In this document: in pieces, positions 26,229-36,501 of the stretch
Layout: every line of letters begins with the position of its first letter
Numbering within the stretch: position 1 is the first letter of the stretch
Assembly (NCBI RefSeq): GCF_009296165.1
Contig: NZ_VUAZ01000056.1
Coordinates: 1 to 63,770, forward strand
Direction: 5' to 3'
Source: Pseudomonas kitaguniensis
Lineage (GTDB): Bacteria > Pseudomonadota > Gammaproteobacteria > Pseudomonadales > Pseudomonadaceae
DNA length: 63,770 nucleotides
The notes under the pieces: model-generated
What the model was told of the DNA's origin: nothing
Databases searched by the model: none
The model's input: the letters and a program-made list of their open reading frames with translations, nothing else
Program-made: the position numbers and the translations under genes

Positions 26229-27647
26229 ATGACCGAACACTTGCCCAACGGCTACAGCCCGCGCCTGTACAACAAAGACCTTGGCCCACTGCCGCAAAAG
26301 TGGACCTGGTACAACATTTTTGCCTTCTGGATGAGCGACGTGCACAGCGTCGGCGGCTATGTGTTCGCCGCCAGCCTGTTCGCCCTCGGGCTGGCCAGTT
26401 GGCAGGTATTGATCGCCTTGCTCGCGGGCATTTGCATTGTGCAGGTGATCGCCAATCTGGTCGCCAAACCCAGCCAGCAGGCTGCCGTGCCCTATCCGGT
26501 GATTTGCCGGCTGGCATTCGGTGTGTTCGGGGCGAATATTCCGGCGGTGATCCGTGGCCTGATCGCCGTGGCTTGGTACGGTATTCAGACCTACTTGGCG
26601 TCGAGTGCCTTGATCATCGTGGTGCTGCGCTTTTTCCCACAAATGGCGGCGTACGCAGAGCCGCATTTCGCAGGATTATCCTACTTGGGCTGGCTTGGCT
26701 TTCTCAGCTTGTGGGCAGTGCAGGCTGCGGTGTTCTGGGCCGGTATGGAGTCCATCCGCCGCTTTATCGACTGGGCGGGCCCGCTGGTCTACGCCGTGAT
26801 GTTTGCCCTGGCAGGCTGGATTGTGTTCAAGGCTGGCTGGGCGAATATCAGCTTTACCCTGTCGGAAAAATCGCTGTCGGGCTGGCAGGCCTTTGGCCAG
26901 GTGATTGTAGCGACGGCGCTGGTGGTGTCTTACTTCTCTGGCCCTACCTTGAATTTCGGTGATTTCAGCCGCTACTGCCGCAGCATGCAAGACGTGCGAC
27001 GCGGTAACTTCTGGGGGCTGCCGGTGAATTTTCTGGCGTTCTCGCTGGTCACCGTTGTGATCGTTTCGGGCACGTTGCCGGTGTTCGGTGAAATGCTGCA
27101 TGACCCGATCGCCACGGTGTCGCGCATCGACAACAGCGTGGCCGTATTGCTCGGCGCGTTTGCCTTTGTCACAGCGACCATCGGCATCAATATCGTCGCC
27201 AATTTTGTATCGCCGGCGTTCGACTTCGCCAACGTCGCGCCGAGCAAAGTCAGCTGGCGTGCGGGCGGCATGATCGCGGCGGTAGCATCGATTTTTATCA
27301 CGCCGTGGAACCTGTTTAACAACCCGCTGATGATCCACTACACCCTCGATGTGCTGGCCGCGTTTATCGGGCCGTTGTTCGGCATCCTGCTGGTGGACTT
27401 CTACCTGATCAAAAAGCAGCAGATCGATGTGGCTGCGCTGTTCGATGACAGCCCCAACGGCCGCTATTATTTCGACGGCGGGGTCAACTGGACGGCGGTT
27501 AAAGCGTTGGTGCCAGCGACGCTGGTGGGCGTGGCCATTACCTTCACGCCGGCGTTGCAGGGCATGGCCAACTTCGCCTGGTTTACCGGGTGCTTCCTCG
27601 GTGGGCTATTTTTTCTGTTGCTGGCGCGCGAGAACAGGTTCGCGTAG
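26229..27647 (+). CDS. NCS1 family nucleobase:cation symporter
   Basis: A 472-residue polytopic protein with about twelve helices. The start LGPLPQKWTWYNIFAFWMSD with VHSVGGYVFAA is the NCS1 signature around helix 1. The family imports purines, pyrimidines, hydantoins or thiamine-like compounds with Na+ or H+. The exact substrate cannot be assigned. The ATG at 26229 has GAGGAG 7 bases upstream; an upstream in-frame start lacks this. Its 3' end overlaps the tail of the convergent broken MFS gene by 42 bases. Confidence 0.88.
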   Translation: MTEHLPNGYSPRLYNKDLGPLPQKWTWYNIFAFWMSDVHSVGGYVFAASLFALGLASWQVLIALLAGICIVQVIANLVAKPSQQAAVPYPVICRLAFGVFGANIPAVIRGLIAVAWYGIQTYLASSALIIVVLRFFPQMAAYAEPHFAGLSYLGWLGFLSLWAVQAAVFWAGMESIRRFIDWAGPLVYAVMFALAGWIVFKAGWANISFTLSEKSLSGWQAFGQVIVATALVVSYFSGPTLNFGDFSRYCRSMQDVRRGNFWGLPVNFLAFSLVTVVIVSGTLPVFGEMLHDPIATVSRIDNSVAVLLGAFAFVTATIGINIVANFVSPAFDFANVAPSKVSWRAGGMIAAVASIFITPWNLFNNPLMIHYTLDVLAAFIGPLFGILLVDFYLIKKQQIDVAALFDDSPNGRYYFDGGVNWTAVKALVPATLVGVAITFTPALQGMANFAWFTGCFLGGLFFLLLARENRFA

Positions 27648-28796
27648 CCGCGCCGCTGGTGGTCGGCTGACCGCTGCGGCAGGGCGCAATAACACCGCGC
27701 CCGCCACCAAAAGGCCTGCGCCAGCAACCAGCAAAGCCGGTTGCAGGCCGCCGCTCAGATGGCTGCTCACCGAGGCGAGCAGCGGGCCGCTCAACTGGCC
27801 GATGGCGAAGCTTGCGGTCAACAACCCCGTGCTGCGCTGATAGCCGTGCGGCGCTATATCTCGCAAGCGTTGCATCACCAGCATCATGCACGCCAGAAAC
27901 GGCGCACCGCACAGCAACACGCCCAACGCCAGGCCCCAGCCATTGCCCAGCAGGCAGGCGAATACGCCGACCGCTTGCAGCCATAACGTTGTCATCAGCC
28001 AACGACGGGTGCTCTGCGGATTGCTGCGGCGCAGGCTCACCACCACCACGCCAAGCGCCGCGCCAAGCCAAAGCATGGCCAGAACAGATCCGCCTGCCAC
28101 GCGCCGTTGAACTGCGCAGCGGCCATCTGTGACAGGAAGGTCGCCGGGATGATGTAGCCCAAGCCGTACAGGAAATAAACCCAGTACAGGTGCGCAATGC
28201 TTTGATTGTGGCCGACGCTGGAGGCGGGTGCGCTATTAACGGTCGGCTGCGGCAAGAAAGGCAGGGTCGCCAGCAGCATGACCAGCGCCACCACCCCATA
28301 CACCAGCCACAACGTTGCAGAGTTTTGCCCCAGCACATTCGAGCCCAGCGCCAGCAACCCCGTTAGCACAATCCCCAACCGGGCCCGGCAAACACCAATG
28401 CACCCCAGCGCGGCCGCCCTGCGGCAACCGCCAGCGGCTGGCTTAAACTGGTGATCATCACCAATGCCCACGCACTGGCGACACCGGTACCAAAACGCAG
28501 CAACAGATGCGGCCAAAACCCGTCGGCCCAATACGATGCCAGGGTCAGCAGCACGCAGAGCCACAGCCCGCCGTACAGGCGGCCACGCACATGCTGGTGG
28601 CTGCGCGCGAAGGTCGAGTCCACGGCACCCACAAAATAGCCCAGGTAATTGGCGGCGGCGATCAGCCGGCGCCGGTCAGGTCGATTTGCCCTTCGCTGAG
28701 CAAATGCGGCATTTGCGGGGTGAGCGCGAAGCGGCCAATGCCCATGGCCATCATCAACGCGATAAAACTCGCGAGTAAACGAATAAGCGGTGACAT
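27606..28796 (-). pseudogene. Frameshifted YbfB/YjiJ-type MFS transporter
   Basis: A complete MFS gene of about 397 codons spread over several frames. It begins SPLIRLLASFIALMMAMGIG, shifts near 28665 (GGCCTG expected, GGCTG found), continues LIAAANYLGYFVGAVDSTF, shifts near 28381, continues GIVLTGLLALGSNVLG, shifts near 28063, and ends LGAALGVVVVSLRRSN to the stop at 27606. Each shift is a loss of one base. Without the losses it would be a twelve-helix sugar-efflux-like permease (COG0477 YbfB). It is divergent from an intact LysR regulator, the usual pair. Confidence 0.85.
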
Positions 28797-28899
28797 GCTC
28801 AGGTTTCCTGTCTGCAAGCGAAGACCTTCAGCCTAAAGCGCTTTGACTTTCTGTAAAAATGAATAATAGTGAGCAACTTGTTCAGTTTTGGAGAAAGGT

Positions 28900-29793
28900 A
28901 TGGAGTTCAGTCAATTGCGGATTTTCCACGCCGTGGCGCAAGAGGGCTCCATCACGCGCGCGGCCGAGCGCCTGCATCGCGTGCCGTCGAACCTGTCGAC
29001 ACGCCTCAAGCAGATGGAGGCGCAACTCGGTGTTGAGTTGTTCGTGCGTGAGCGCCAGCGTTTGCAGCTTTCTCCTGCGGGCAAGGTGTTGCTCGACTAC
29101 AGCGCCCGCTTGCTCGCATTGCATGACGAAGCCTGCGGCGCGGTGCAGGGTGGGCAACCGGCCGGCGACTTTGTGTTGGGTAGCATGTACAGCACCGCCG
29201 CGATCCATTTGCCCAAGCTGCTGGCGCGTTATCACAAGGCTTATCCGAAGGTGAACTTGCAGGTGCAAATGGCACCCAGTGGTGAACTGCTGGAAGGTTT
29301 AATCACCGGGCGTCTGGATGCGGCGCTGGTGGATGGCCCGCTGACCATCGCCACCTTGGACGGTGTGCCGCTGTGCGAAGAGCGCTTGGTGTTGATTTGC
29401 GAGGCGGATCACCCACCCGTGCTTGGGCCTCAGGATGTTGCCGGGCGCTCCGTGTTCACTTTCCGCCGCAGTTGCGCCTATCGCACGCGGCTGGAGACGT
29501 GGTTTTCGCACGAGCATGTGGCCATGGGCCGGGCGATTGAGATCGAGTCTTATCAGGGCATGCTCGCCTGTGTGATTGCCGGTTCCGGCGTGGCGTTGAT
29601 GTCCGAATCCATGCTCGACAGCCTGCCAGGCAAGGACGGCGTGTCCGTTCATCCGCTGACAGGGCCTTTTGCTACTGCGACCACCTGGCTGATGTGGCGA
29701 AAGGGTATGCTCGGCGCTAACCTCAATGCATGGATTGACCTGCAGCGTGAAGGCAACGCCGATGTGCTGCAGGACGCGCGCGCGATGGCTTGA
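28900..29793 (+). CDS. LysR family transcriptional regulator
   Basis: A 297-residue LysR protein: winged helix at about residues 1-60 (EFSQLRIFHAVAQEGSITRA, then AERLHRVPSNLSTRLKQ) and effector domain at about 90-285. The ATG at 28900 has GGAG about 6 bases upstream. It is divergent from the YbfB-type MFS gene across 103 bases, so that transporter was probably its target; with the MFS gene broken the regulator may now be an orphan. Confidence 0.88.
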   Translation: MEFSQLRIFHAVAQEGSITRAAERLHRVPSNLSTRLKQMEAQLGVELFVRERQRLQLSPAGKVLLDYSARLLALHDEACGAVQGGQPAGDFVLGSMYSTAAIHLPKLLARYHKAYPKVNLQVQMAPSGELLEGLITGRLDAALVDGPLTIATLDGVPLCEERLVLICEADHPPVLGPQDVAGRSVFTFRRSCAYRTRLETWFSHEHVAMGRAIEIESYQGMLACVIAGSGVALMSESMLDSLPGKDGVSVHPLTGPFATATTWLMWRKGMLGANLNAWIDLQREGNADVLQDARAMA

Positions 29794-29808
29794 ACGATCC
29801 GTCAGGAT

Positions 29809-29822
29809 TTGAATCAATTCAG
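29809..29822. promoter_or_regulatory. Degenerate ANR/FNR-like half-site pair
   Basis: TTGAA TCAA TTCAG has the 5-4-5 layout of the ANR box (TTGAT-N4-ATCAA) with several mismatches. It is about 127 bases before the 40-residue ORF. Reported because P. aeruginosa PA1414/SicX is ANR-controlled; the match is weak. Confidence 0.25.
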
Positions 29823-29948
29823 TAATAGTTCGTTGTGGTTTCGTTCAAGCATTGCGTAGGACTTAGAGCTACTATCTGTACGAAGCGGCGACATTTCGTA
29901 AGGCTGCATAGCTACCGCCGACCCGCACTACCCTCAAAGGGGGCAACC

Positions 29949-30071
29949 ATGAAAGACAAAATTCAAAACTGGCTCCATGATCTCGGCGTTGCACTGGGCT
30001 TGATTGAGCCGCCGCTGCAACCCGTGCCGATTCGCACGGATGACGAGCAGCGCAGGCCGCGTCGCAGGTAA
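29949..30071 (+). CDS. PA1414-like 40-residue protein (possible dual-function RNA)
   Basis: A 40-residue ORF, KDKIQNWLHDLGVALGLIEP then PLQPVPIRTDDE and a run of arginines. AGGGGG lies about 5 bases before the ATG. It resembles the small Pseudomonas protein named after PA1414, whose transcript in P. aeruginosa is reported as the oxygen-responsive regulatory RNA SicX, as I recall. Here both a short amphipathic helix and an RNA function are possible. The 150-base leader upstream has no other ORF. Identity by memory of the family only. Confidence 0.65.
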   Translation: MKDKIQNWLHDLGVALGLIEPPLQPVPIRTDDEQRRPRRR

Positions 30072-30110
30072 GCGCAGGTCGAAGCAGGCGTTGAGTGGGC
30101 ACTGGCTTGT

Positions 30111-30198
30111 GTGGGAGCTGGTTTGCCTGCGATAGCATTACCTCGGTCTGCCTGATGCGCCGAGGCGCCTGAATCGCCGGCAAGCACGGCTCCCGCAC
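30111..30198. repeat. Degenerate REPIN plus (CA)n tract
   Basis: GTGGGAGCTGGTTTGCCTGC on the left and GCCGGCAAGCACGGCTCCC on the right are diverged REP arms with about 48 bases between. About seven CA dinucleotides follow directly (30195-30209). Confidence 0.75.
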
Positions 30199-30256
30199 AC
30201 ACACACACATCCGGCTTCCACATAAGCCTGCTCTCATAGTTGTGTTCCTGAAATTC

Positions 30257-30847
30257 ATGTCCAGACCCCAATGTTCCCGCTGCCTCAGGCCCGTCACCCA
30301 TTGTTTGTGCCCGCTGATCCCCAACCTCGACAGTCGCACCCGCGTGTTGCTCTTGCAGCACCCGAGCGAGGTTAACCATGCGCTGAATACCGCGCGGCTT
30401 GCCGCGCTGGGGTTGAACAATGCGCAGTTGGTGGTGGGTGAGGTGTTCGAAGACCTGCCGACCTTATTGAACCCACCCGGCTATCAGGTACGGCTGTTGT
30501 TCCCGTCTGACGATGCGCTGCCGCTGCAAACGTATGCACCCGGCGACGAGCCGCTGTTGCTGGTGGTGCCCGACGGCACGTGGCGCAAGGCGCGCAAACT
30601 CTTGCACCTCAACCCATTGTTGGCTGCCTTGCCCTGCGTCACGCTGGCCGAAGGCGCGGCGTCCCGCTACCGGCTGCGCAAGGCGCCGGGGCCAGGGGCG
30701 TTGTCGACGGTGGAGGCGATCGTACAAGCGTTGCAGGTGCTGGAGGCGCCGGTGTCTTTCGAACCGTTGCTCGCACCTTTCGATGCCCTGATCGACGGCC
30801 AGATCGCAGCCATGGGACCTGCGGTGTTCCAGAAAAACCACGGCTGA
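30257..30847 (+). CDS. tapT: tRNA-uridine aminocarboxypropyltransferase (DTW domain)
   Basis: A 196-residue DTW-domain protein that adds acp to uridine (acp3U47 in tRNA) using SAM. The N-terminal zinc-type cysteines (CSRCLRPVTHCLCPLIP) and the SEVNHALNTARL and PDGTWRKARKLL motifs identify the TapT/YfiP branch. The ATG at 30257 gives the standard N-terminus SRPQCSRC; the GTG 15 bases earlier is unlikely. Single gene, followed by cysM after 117 bases. Confidence 0.85.
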   Translation: MSRPQCSRCLRPVTHCLCPLIPNLDSRTRVLLLQHPSEVNHALNTARLAALGLNNAQLVVGEVFEDLPTLLNPPGYQVRLLFPSDDALPLQTYAPGDEPLLLVVPDGTWRKARKLLHLNPLLAALPCVTLAEGAASRYRLRKAPGPGALSTVEAIVQALQVLEAPVSFEPLLAPFDALIDGQIAAMGPAVFQKNHG

Positions 30848-30964
30848 CAAGGGCTTTCAGCTTGCTTATTCCTTTAAGCCATAAGCACCGCACTTTGCGT
30901 GATATGGCCTGCCAGCCTTTCCCGGTATGATGTTCGCCCCCGCAGTCTGGATTGCGAATACGCC

Positions 30965-31867
30965 ATGACCTTGCAGTACCCTACAATCGCCGATTGCGTC
31001 GGCAACACGCCCCTGGTCCGCTTGCAACGCATGGCGGGTGAAACCAGCAATACCCTGCTGCTCAAGCTTGAGGGAAACAACCCGGCCGGTTCCGTCAAGG
31101 ACCGCCCTGCGCTGTCGATGATCACCCGCGCCGAGCTGCGCGGGCAGATCAAACCCGGCGACACCCTGATCGAAGCCACCTCGGGTAACACCGGCATCGC
31201 CCTGGCCATGGCCGCGGCGATCAAGGGTTACAAAATGGTGCTGATCATGCCCGACAACGGCAGCGCCGAGCGCAAGGCGGCGATGACCGCCTACGGCGCC
31301 GAGTTGGTGCTGGTTACCCAGGAAGAGGGCATGGAAGGCGCCCGCGACCTCGCCGAGCGCATGGCCGCCGAAGGCCGTGGCCAGGTGCTCGACCAGTTCG
31401 CCAACGGCGACAACCCCGAGGCGCATTACACCTCCACCGGCCCCGAAATCTGGCGTCAGACCCACGGCAGCATTACTCATTTCGTCAGCTCCATGGGCAC
31501 CACCGGCACCATCATGGGCAATTCTCGCTACCTCAAGGAGCAGAACCCGGCGATCCAGATTGTCGGCCTGCAACCGATGGAAGGCGCGTCCATCCCCGGC
31601 ATTCGCCGTTGGCCGCAAGAGTACCTGCCGAAGATCTACGAGGCCGTGCGCGTGGACCGCATCATCGACATGGCCCAGCGTGAAGCCGAAGACACCACCC
31701 GCCGATTGGCGCGTGAAGAAGGCATCTTCTGCGGCGTGTCTGCCGGTGGTGCCGTGGCCGGCATGTTGCGTTTGTCTAAAGAACTGGAAAACGCGGTGAT
31801 CGTCGGGATCATCTGTGACCGTGGCGACCGTTACCTGTCGACCGGCATTTTCGACGAACCCAACTGA
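30965..31867 (+). CDS. cysM: Cysteine synthase B
   Basis: A 300-residue PLP-dependent O-acetylserine sulfhydrylase. Lys45 in [12 protein letters not shown] binds PLP; the phosphate loop [16 protein letters not shown] and the C-terminal [10 protein letters not shown] are typical of CysM. It makes cysteine from O-acetylserine and sulfide or thiosulfate. The stop overlaps the rlmD start (TGATG), so the two are translationally coupled. Confidence 0.93.
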   Translation: MTLQYPTIADCVGNTPLVRLQRMAGETSNTLLLKLEGNNPAGSVKDRPALSMITRAELRGQIKPGDTLIEATSGNTGIALAMAAAIKGYKMVLIMPDNGSAERKAAMTAYGAELVLVTQEEGMEGARDLAERMAAEGRGQVLDQFANGDNPEAHYTSTGPEIWRQTHGSITHFVSSMGTTGTIMGNSRYLKEQNPAIQIVGLQPMEGASIPGIRRWPQEYLPKIYEAVRVDRIIDMAQREAEDTTRRLAREEGIFCGVSAGGAVAGMLRLSKELENAVIVGIICDRGDRYLSTGIFDEPN

Positions 31868-33222
31868 TGGCCAAGCACGAGAGAGGCCTGCGTTTCCAGC
31901 CGACCGGCGGCAGCCGGGCGCCACAGATTCCGGTGGGCAAAAAACAACGCCTGAGCATCGAACGTTTGGCCAACGATGGGCGCGGCATTGTTTTTTTTGA
32001 AGGCCGCACCTGGTTTGTGAACGGCGCGCTGGCCGGCGAAGACGTCGAAGCGCGGGTATTGGGCGCCCACGGCAAAGTGGTCGAAGCGCGCACCGAGCGT
32101 GTGTTCAAGGCCAGTGAGTTACGCCGCCCGGCGCCGTGCGCGCACTTTGGCCGCTGCGGCGGTTGCAGCGTGCAGCACCTGCCCCAAGACGAACAACTCG
32201 CCCTGAAACAGCGCATGCTCGCCGAGCAACTGTCCCGCGTGGCCGGTGTCGAACCGCAAGAGTGGGCCGCACCTTTAAGCGGGCCGGAATTTGCCTACCG
32301 TCGCCGTGCCCGCGTGGCCGTGCGTTGGGACGCGAAGGCCAAGCAACTGGAAGTGGGTTTTCGCGCGGTGGCCAGCCAGGACATCGTCGCCATCGATGAT
32401 TGCCCGGTGCTGGTACAGGCCTTGCAACCGATCATGCAGCGTTTGCCGAACATGCTGCGCCGCTTGAGCAAACCTCAGGCGCTGGGGCATGTGGAGTTGT
32501 TCAGCGGTTCGTCGATTGCGGTGTTGTTGCGGCATATGTCGCCATTGTCGGACGCCGACCTGCTGATACTCAAAGAATTCTGCGCCTTCCATGAAGCCCA
32601 ATTGTGGCTGCATGGCGAAGGCCAGCCGGAACCGGTCGAGGCGCATACCGCGTTGGGTTATCGGTTGGAACAGTGGGGCCTGGAACTGGCCTATCGGCCG
32701 GGCGATTTTGTACAAGTGAATGCCGCCGTTAACGCGGCAATGATCACCCAGGCCCTGGAATGGCTTGCGCCGCAGCCTGATGAGCGGGTGCTGGACTTGT
32801 TCTGCGGGCTGGGCAATTTTGCCCTGCCGTTGGCCAAACAGGCGCGTGAAGTGGTGGCGGTGGAAGGTGTGCAAACCATGGTGGATCGGGCCGCACTCAA
32901 CGCCATCAGCAATAATTTGCATCACAATGTAGAGTTTTTTCAGGCCGATTTGTCTCAGCCTTTGAGTGACGCGCAGTGGGCCAAACAGGGCTTTTCTGCG
33001 GTACTCTTGGACCCACCGCGTGATGGTGCGCTGGAGGTTGTGCGTAAGCTTGCGACCCTTGGGGCCAAGCGCGTGGTGTATGTGTCCTGCAACCCGGCCA
33101 CGCTGGCGCGGGACACGGTTGAGTTGGTCAAGCAAGGCTACCGGCTAAAACGTGCAGGGATCCTCGACATGTTTCCGCAAACGGCACACGTCGAGGCCAT
33201 GGCATTATTTGAAGCGGGCTAG
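31867..33222 (+). CDS. rlmD: 23S rRNA (uracil-1939-C5)-methyltransferase RlmD
   Basis: A 451-residue RumA-type enzyme that makes m5U1939 using SAM. The N-terminal TRAM domain (about residues 20-80) precedes a 4Fe-4S cluster motif [10 protein letters not shown] with a fourth Cys in AIDDCPVL. The methyltransferase domain shows [23 protein letters not shown] and the catalytic [11 protein letters not shown]. It overlaps cysM by one base and is followed by relA after 136 bases. Confidence 0.94.
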   Translation: MAKHERGLRFQPTGGSRAPQIPVGKKQRLSIERLANDGRGIVFFEGRTWFVNGALAGEDVEARVLGAHGKVVEARTERVFKASELRRPAPCAHFGRCGGCSVQHLPQDEQLALKQRMLAEQLSRVAGVEPQEWAAPLSGPEFAYRRRARVAVRWDAKAKQLEVGFRAVASQDIVAIDDCPVLVQALQPIMQRLPNMLRRLSKPQALGHVELFSGSSIAVLLRHMSPLSDADLLILKEFCAFHEAQLWLHGEGQPEPVEAHTALGYRLEQWGLELAYRPGDFVQVNAAVNAAMITQALEWLAPQPDERVLDLFCGLGNFALPLAKQAREVVAVEGVQTMVDRAALNAISNNLHHNVEFFQADLSQPLSDAQWAKQGFSAVLLDPPRDGALEVVRKLATLGAKRVVYVSCNPATLARDTVELVKQGYRLKRAGILDMFPQTAHVEAMALFEAG

Positions 33223-33358
33223 GATGCCCGTTTAATCCGACTGGCCTGTAGTCTCCTGGGCTGTGACCTGTCAGGGAACGTGCGTAGCCTAAGGTTGCAA
33301 AGCAGGTCAGCGATGTTTTTTGGCGCATTCAAGGTGCGTCGTAGGGAAGGTAAGCAAG

Positions 33359-35602
33359 ATGGTACAGGTGAGAGCACACCAGCCGATCAACACCGACGGC
33401 AGTATCAATCTCGAGGCATGGCTGGATCATGCCGTCAGTGTCGACCCGGCACTGGACCGTGAAGCCTTGAAGGCCGCTTGCGAGTTCGCTCGTGAGTCCG
33501 AGCAGCAAAATAATGCGGCCAAGAATCTCTGGGCCGAAGGCACGTCAAGTTTTCGCACCGGGTTGGAAATCGCCGAAATCCTCGCCGATCTCAAGCTCGA
33601 CCAGGATTCGCTGATCGCCGCCGTGCTCTATCGCGGCGTGCGCGAAGGGCATATCGCGTTGCCACTGGTCAGCCAGCGTTTCGGCACCGTAGTGGCCAAG
33701 CTGATCGACGGCGTGCTGCGCATGGCCGCCATCAGTGCCAGCCTGAGCCCGCGCCAATCGATGGTGCTGGGCACGCAGGGCCAAGTCGAAAACCTGCGCA
33801 AAATGCTCGTGGCGATGGTCGACGACGTGCGTGTCGCGCTGATCAAACTGGCTGAGCGTACCTGCGCGATCCGCGCGGTGAAGACCGCCGACGACGAAAA
33901 GCGCAACCGCGTGGCCCGCGAGGTTTTCGATATTTACGCGCCGCTGGCACACCGCCTGGGCATTGGCCATATCAAGTGGGAGCTGGAGGACTTGTCCTTC
34001 CGCTATCTCGAACCCGATCAATACAAACAGATTGCCACGCTGCTGCACGAGCGGCGGCTCGACCGCGAGCGCTTTATCAGTGACGTGATGGGCCAGTTGC
34101 GTTCCGAGTTGCAGGCCACCGGCGTCGAAGCCGACATCAGCGGCCGCGCCAAGCACATCTATTCCATCTGGCGCAAAATGCAGCGCAAGGGCTTGGCCTT
34201 CAGCCAGATCTACGACGTGCGTGCCGTGCGCGTGCTGGTGCCGGAAATGCGCGATTGCTACACCGCGTTGGGCATCGTCCACACCTTGTGGCGGCACATT
34301 CCCAAGGAATTTGACGACTACATCGCCAACCCCAAGGAAAACGGCTATCGCTCATTGCACACCGCGGTCATCGGCCCCGAGGGCAAGGTGCTCGAAGTGC
34401 AGATCCGCACCCACGCCATGCACGAAGAGGCAGAGCTGGGCGTTTGTGCGCACTGGCGCTACAAGGGCACCGACGTCAAGGCCGGCTCCAACCAGTACGA
34501 AGAGAAAATTTCCTGGCTGCGCCAAGTGCTCGAATGGCACGAAGAACTCGGCGACATCGGCGGCCTGGCCGAGCAACTGCGTGTGGACATCGAGCCCGAC
34601 CGGGTTTACATCTTCACCCCCGACGGCCACGCCATCGACTTGCCCAAAGGCTCTACGCCGCTGGATTTTGCCTACCGCGTGCACACCGAAATCGGTCACA
34701 ACTGCCGGGGCGCCAAGATCAACGGGCGCATCGTGCCGCTCAACTACAGCCTGCAGACCGGCGAGCAGGTCGAGATCATCACCAGCAAGCACGGCACGCC
34801 GAGCCGCGACTGGCTGAACCCGAACCTGGGCTACATCACCACGTCGCGGGCACGTGCGAAGATCGTGCATTGGTTCAAATTGCAGGCGCGCGACCAGAAC
34901 GTCGCCGCCGGTAAAACCTTGCTTGAGCGCGAACTGGGCCGTTTGGGCCTGCCGCAAGTGGACTTCGACAAGCTGGCCGAAAAAGCCAACATGAAGATCG
35001 CCGAGGACATGTTCGCAGCCTTGGGCGCCGGCGACCTGCGCTTGGCGCAACTGGTCAACCTGGCGCAACAGCTGGTCGAGCCGGAGCGCGGCAGCGAACA
35101 GCTGGAGCTGATCCCGCGCAAAGCCACCGGCTACAAACCGGGCAAGCGCGGCGACATTCAGATCCAGGGCGTGGGCAACTTGATGACGCAAATGGCCGGC
35201 TGCTGCCAGCCATTGCCGGGTGACGCCATTGTCGGTTACATCACCCAGGGCCGTGGCGTGAGTATTCACCGCCAGGACTGCGCCTCGGTGCTGCAACTCG
35301 GCGGGCGCGAGCCCGAGCGCATCATCCAGGTCAGTTGGGGCCCGGTGCCGGTGCTCACCTACCCGGTGGACATCGTGATTCGTGCCTACGACCGTTCCGG
35401 TTTGCTGCGTGACGTGTCGCAAGTGCTGCTCAATGAGCGCATCAACGTGCTGGCGGTGAACACCCGCTCGAACAAAGAGGACAACACTGCATCGATGTCC
35501 TTGACCATCGAGATTCCGGGGCTGGACGCGTTGGGGCGCCTGCTGGGGCGGCTTTCGCAGTTGCCGAACATCATCGAGACGCGGCGCAACCGTACGCCAT
35601 GA
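33359..35602 (+). CDS. relA: GTP diphosphokinase RelA ((p)ppGpp synthetase I)
   Basis: A 747-residue RSH protein that makes (p)ppGpp on ribosomes stalled by uncharged tRNA. The pseudo-hydrolase domain lacks the catalytic HD (it reads LYRGVREG), so it is synthetase-only. The synthetase core (YHTLWRHIPKEFDDYIANPKENGYRSLHT region, residues about 315-345), a TGS domain (about 410-470), the cysteine-containing CCQPLPGD segment and a C-terminal ACT domain follow. The ATG at 33359 has AAGG about 6 bases upstream. Confidence 0.95.
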   Translation: MVQVRAHQPINTDGSINLEAWLDHAVSVDPALDREALKAACEFARESEQQNNAAKNLWAEGTSSFRTGLEIAEILADLKLDQDSLIAAVLYRGVREGHIALPLVSQRFGTVVAKLIDGVLRMAAISASLSPRQSMVLGTQGQVENLRKMLVAMVDDVRVALIKLAERTCAIRAVKTADDEKRNRVAREVFDIYAPLAHRLGIGHIKWELEDLSFRYLEPDQYKQIATLLHERRLDRERFISDVMGQLRSELQATGVEADISGRAKHIYSIWRKMQRKGLAFSQIYDVRAVRVLVPEMRDCYTALGIVHTLWRHIPKEFDDYIANPKENGYRSLHTAVIGPEGKVLEVQIRTHAMHEEAELGVCAHWRYKGTDVKAGSNQYEEKISWLRQVLEWHEELGDIGGLAEQLRVDIEPDRVYIFTPDGHAIDLPKGSTPLDFAYRVHTEIGHNCRGAKINGRIVPLNYSLQTGEQVEIITSKHGTPSRDWLNPNLGYITTSRARAKIVHWFKLQARDQNVAAGKTLLERELGRLGLPQVDFDKLAEKANMKIAEDMFAALGAGDLRLAQLVNLAQQLVEPERGSEQLELIPRKATGYKPGKRGDIQIQGVGNLMTQMAGCCQPLPGDAIVGYITQGRGVSIHRQDCASVLQLGGREPERIIQVSWGPVPVLTYPVDIVIRAYDRSGLLRDVSQVLLNERINVLAVNTRSNKEDNTASMSLTIEIPGLDALGRLLGRLSQLPNIIETRRNRTP

Positions 35603-35613
35603 AGTCCGACTGA

Positions 35614-35635
35614 AAGTGTGGGAACTCCCACACTT
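35614..35635. repeat. Short REP-like hairpin between relA and mazG
   Basis: AAGTGTGGG pairs with CCCACACTT around a 4-base loop. It lies 12 bases after the relA stop and 40 before the mazG start. It resembles the GTGGG end of a REP with nothing between the arms. No U-run. Confidence 0.7.
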
Positions 35636-35674
35636 GAACAGTGGTGCTGCCAAACATTGAGCAGAGATTGATTG

Positions 35675-36496
35675 ATGTATTCACTTGAAGACCTGCTGCA
35701 CCTGATGAGCCGCCTGCGCGACCCGCAATACGGTTGCCCGTGGGACATCAAGCAAACTTACGCGAGCATCGTGCCGCACACCCTGGAAGAAGCCTACGAA
35801 GTAGCCGATGCCATCGAGCGCGGCGACTTTGATCACCTGCAGGGTGAGCTGGGCGATTTGTTGTTTCAGGTGGTGTATTACAGCCAGTTGGCGCGCGAAG
35901 AAGGGCGTTTCGAATTTGCCGGGGTGATCGACAGCATCACGCGCAAACTGATTCGCCGGCATCCGCACGTGTTCCCGACGGGCGATTTGTACGCGCCGCT
36001 GGATATTCCACAACTCAGTGAAGAACAGGTCAAGCAGCGCTGGGAGCAAATCAAGGCCGAAGAGCGCGCCGAAAAATCCGCCGCACCGCAGCAACTTTCC
36101 CTGCTCGACGACGTGCCCATGGCCTTGCCATCGCTGTCGCGTGCCGCCAAATTGCAAAAGCGCGCCAGCCAGGTCGGTTTCGATTGGCCAGCGGCGTTGC
36201 CGGTGGTGGATAACGTGCGCGAAGAGCTCGATGAAGTGCTTGAAGCCATGGCCGATAACGACGCGGTGGCCATTGCCGATGAAGTCGGTGACCTGCTGTT
36301 TGCAGCGGTCAACCTGGCCCGCCACCTCAAGGTAGACCCGGAAGCTGCGCTGCGTGACGCCAACGCCAAATTCGAACGACGTTTCCGATTTATCGAACAG
36401 GCATTGCGCGACACGCATCAACCCATAGAAGATTGCACCCTCGAAACGTTGGACGCCCTGTGGGGCGAAGCCAAACGCCAGGAACTAAGTGAGTAA
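35675..36496 (+). CDS. mazG: Nucleoside triphosphate pyrophosphohydrolase MazG
   Basis: A 273-residue protein with two tandem MazG domains. The first (about residues 5-110) has the CPWDIKQTYASIVPHTLEEA, then EVADAIE metal-binding EExxE/ExxD pattern; the second (about 170-260) has EELDEVLEAMADND and IADEVGDLLFAAVN. It hydrolyses NTPs to NMP and pyrophosphate and in E. coli is linked to ppGpp levels, which fits its place after relA. Confidence 0.93.
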   Translation: MYSLEDLLHLMSRLRDPQYGCPWDIKQTYASIVPHTLEEAYEVADAIERGDFDHLQGELGDLLFQVVYYSQLAREEGRFEFAGVIDSITRKLIRRHPHVFPTGDLYAPLDIPQLSEEQVKQRWEQIKAEERAEKSAAPQQLSLLDDVPMALPSLSRAAKLQKRASQVGFDWPAALPVVDNVREELDEVLEAMADNDAVAIADEVGDLLFAAVNLARHLKVDPEAALRDANAKFERRFRFIEQALRDTHQPIEDCTLETLDALWGEAKRQELSE

Positions 36497-36501
36497 GCAC
36501 C

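Noticed and set aside
30195..30209. (CA)7 tract as a phase-variable microsatellite
   Set aside because: It lies about 47 bases before tapT, outside coding sequence and not between likely promoter elements, so a switching role is not supported.
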